Of a DNA stretch of 6,482 nucleotides, positions 5,490-6,482 are shown piece after piece. The position numbers were made by a program, and so were the translations under genes. The notes under the pieces were generated by a model that saw only the letters and a list, made by a program, of their open reading frames with translations, searched no databases and was not told where the DNA came from. Position 1 is the first letter of the stretch. Every line of letters begins with the position of its first letter. This DNA comes from an uncultured Pseudomonadota bacterium (lineage in GTDB: Bacteria; Pseudomonadota; Gammaproteobacteria; Burkholderiales; Thiobacillaceae): positions 1 to 6,482 of the forward strand of contig CAISDD010000081.1 of assembly GCA_903883985.1 (NCBI GenBank). Direction: 5' to 3'.

Positions 5490-6482
5490 CTAGCGCGCGA
5501 GGAAGTCGGCGTAAGCACGGGCCAGACCTTCCTGCATGGGGGTGGAGGCTTGCCAGCCCATGGCATGCAGGCGGGCCACGTCCATGAGTTTGCGCGGAGT
5601 GCCGTCGGGCTTGCTGGCGTCGAAGACGATCTCGCCTGGGTAACCGGTCACCTGTTTCACGGCCTCGGCCAGCTCGCGGATGGTGAGATCGAAGCCCACG
5701 CCGATGTTGACCAGGGGTGGCATGAATTCATCCTCTCCTGCGGCCCCGCTTGCGGTGGAGGGGAGGAGTTTTGCGCCGCTGCCCAGCAGGGGGACGAATC
5801 GTTCCTCCGGCAAATTCATCAGATAGACGCAGGCGTCGGCCATGTCTTCGCTGTAGAGAAATTCGCGCTTGGGTGTGCCCGTGCCCCAGACCGTGACGGT
5901 GGGGCTGTGGTTCTGCCGGGCTTCGTGGAACTTTCGGATCAGGGCCGGGATGACGTGGGAGTTTTCGAGGTGGTAGTTGTCGCCGGGGCCATAGAGGTTG
6001 GTGGGCATCACCGCCAGGTAGCGGGTGCCGTACTGGCGGTTATAGCTCCAGCACATTTCGACGCCGGCGATCTTGGCCAGGGCGTAGGGGCGGTTGGTAG
6101 CTTCCAGGGGGCCGGTGAGCAGATATTCTTCCTTCATCGGCTGCGGGCAGAGCTTGGGGTAGATGCAGGAGGAACCCAGGAAGAGTAGGCGCTGGACGTC
6201 GTTCTTCCAGGCGGAGTGGAGGATATGGGTCTGGATGGCGAGGTTGTCGCGGATGAATTCGGCGGGGTACTCGTTGTTGGCGAGGATGCCGCCGACCTTC
6301 GCCGCAGCGAGGAAGACGTGGTCCGGCTTTTCCCGGGCGAAGAAGGCCTCTACCTGTGCCTGATCGGTGAGATCCAGCTCGGCGTGGGTGCGGGTGAGGA
6401 GGTTTGCATAGCCCTTGGTGGCCAGATTGCGCATCAAGGCGGAGCCCACCAGGCCGCGGTGGCCGGCGACGTAGATTCGAGA
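5490..6482 (-). CDS. fcl: GDP-L-fucose synthase (partial, start codon just outside window)
   Basis: This enzyme is an NADPH-dependent epimerase/reductase that converts GDP-4-keto-6-deoxymannose to GDP-L-fucose in the cytoplasm, the second step from GDP-mannose and a source of fucose for surface polysaccharide. The 330 visible residues start SRIYVAGHRGLVGSA, an N-terminal Rossmann GxxGxxG site, and the frame stays open to the window edge. By alignment from memory with the E. coli enzyme only about three residues are missing. Catalytic residues are visible in GSSCIYPK (Ser104, Cys106) and in YALAK (Tyr133, Lys137), with His176 in NSHVIPA. The C-terminal substrate-domain block FDASKPDGTPRKLMDV (residues 287-302) is intact. 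Residues about 236-252 form an Ala/Gly/Ser-rich insertion that I do not recall in the E. coli protein. The usual partner gmd (GDP-mannose 4,6-dehydratase) may lie beyond the right edge; that is inference. The family call is very secure within the SDR sugar-nucleotide superfamily. Confidence 0.96.
   Translation of the reverse strand, partial: SRIYVAGHRGLVGSALMRNLATKGYANLLTRTHAELDLTDQAQVEAFFAREKPDHVFLAAAKVGGILANNEYPAEFIRDNLAIQTHILHSAWKNDVQRLLFLGSSCIYPKLCPQPMKEEYLLTGPLEATNRPYALAKIAGVEMCWSYNRQYGTRYLAVMPTNLYGPGDNYHLENSHVIPALIRKFHEARQNHSPTVTVWGTGTPKREFLYSEDMADACVYLMNLPEERFVPLLGSGAKLLPSTASGAAGEDEFMPPLVNIGVGFDLTIRELAEAVKQVTGYPGEIVFDASKPDGTPRKLMDVARLHAMGWQASTPMQEGLARAYADFLAR

Overview
The window is GC-rich, and all five protein genes lie on the minus strand, so they read from the right edge towards the left. 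Residue patterns in every gene are proteobacterial. The dispersed palindromes at the left edge and between the two permease genes look like those scattered through many beta- and gammaproteobacterial genomes. I would call it a beta- or gammaproteobacterium. I cannot name a genus from sequence alone.

Layout from right to left (direction of transcription). At 6482-5490 lies GDP-L-fucose synthase (fcl), cut by the window edge only about three codons after its expected start. A gap of about 116 bp follows, which probably holds the promoter of the next operon. At 5373-210 lies a four-gene exporter operon with the order and protein sizes of Escherichia coli ybhG-ybhF-ybhS-ybhR: a periplasmic membrane-fusion protein (342 aa), a fused tandem ATPase (582 aa) and two ABC-2 permeases (375 and 369 aa). 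The first three genes are joined by 4-base stop/start overlaps (GTGA, then ATGA). The fourth is separated from them by 156 bp holding a nested palindrome. Left of the operon, positions 1-209 hold no gene but carry four strong short hairpins.

Together the operon should build one inner-membrane pump. YbhS and YbhR would form the heterodimeric channel, YbhF would supply both ATPase domains in one chain, and YbhG would bridge the periplasm to an outer-membrane TolC-like channel that is not encoded here. The E. coli system has been linked to drug efflux and cation export; the substrate in this organism cannot be read from the sequence. The TetR-type regulator (CecR/YbiH) that precedes the E. coli operon is absent; fcl sits there instead.

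I found no clearly undescribed system. The points most worth a second look are the asymmetric nucleotide-binding sites predicted for YbhF, the palindrome inserted inside the operon, the paired hairpins with a shared core at the left edge, and a small low-complexity insertion in fcl.
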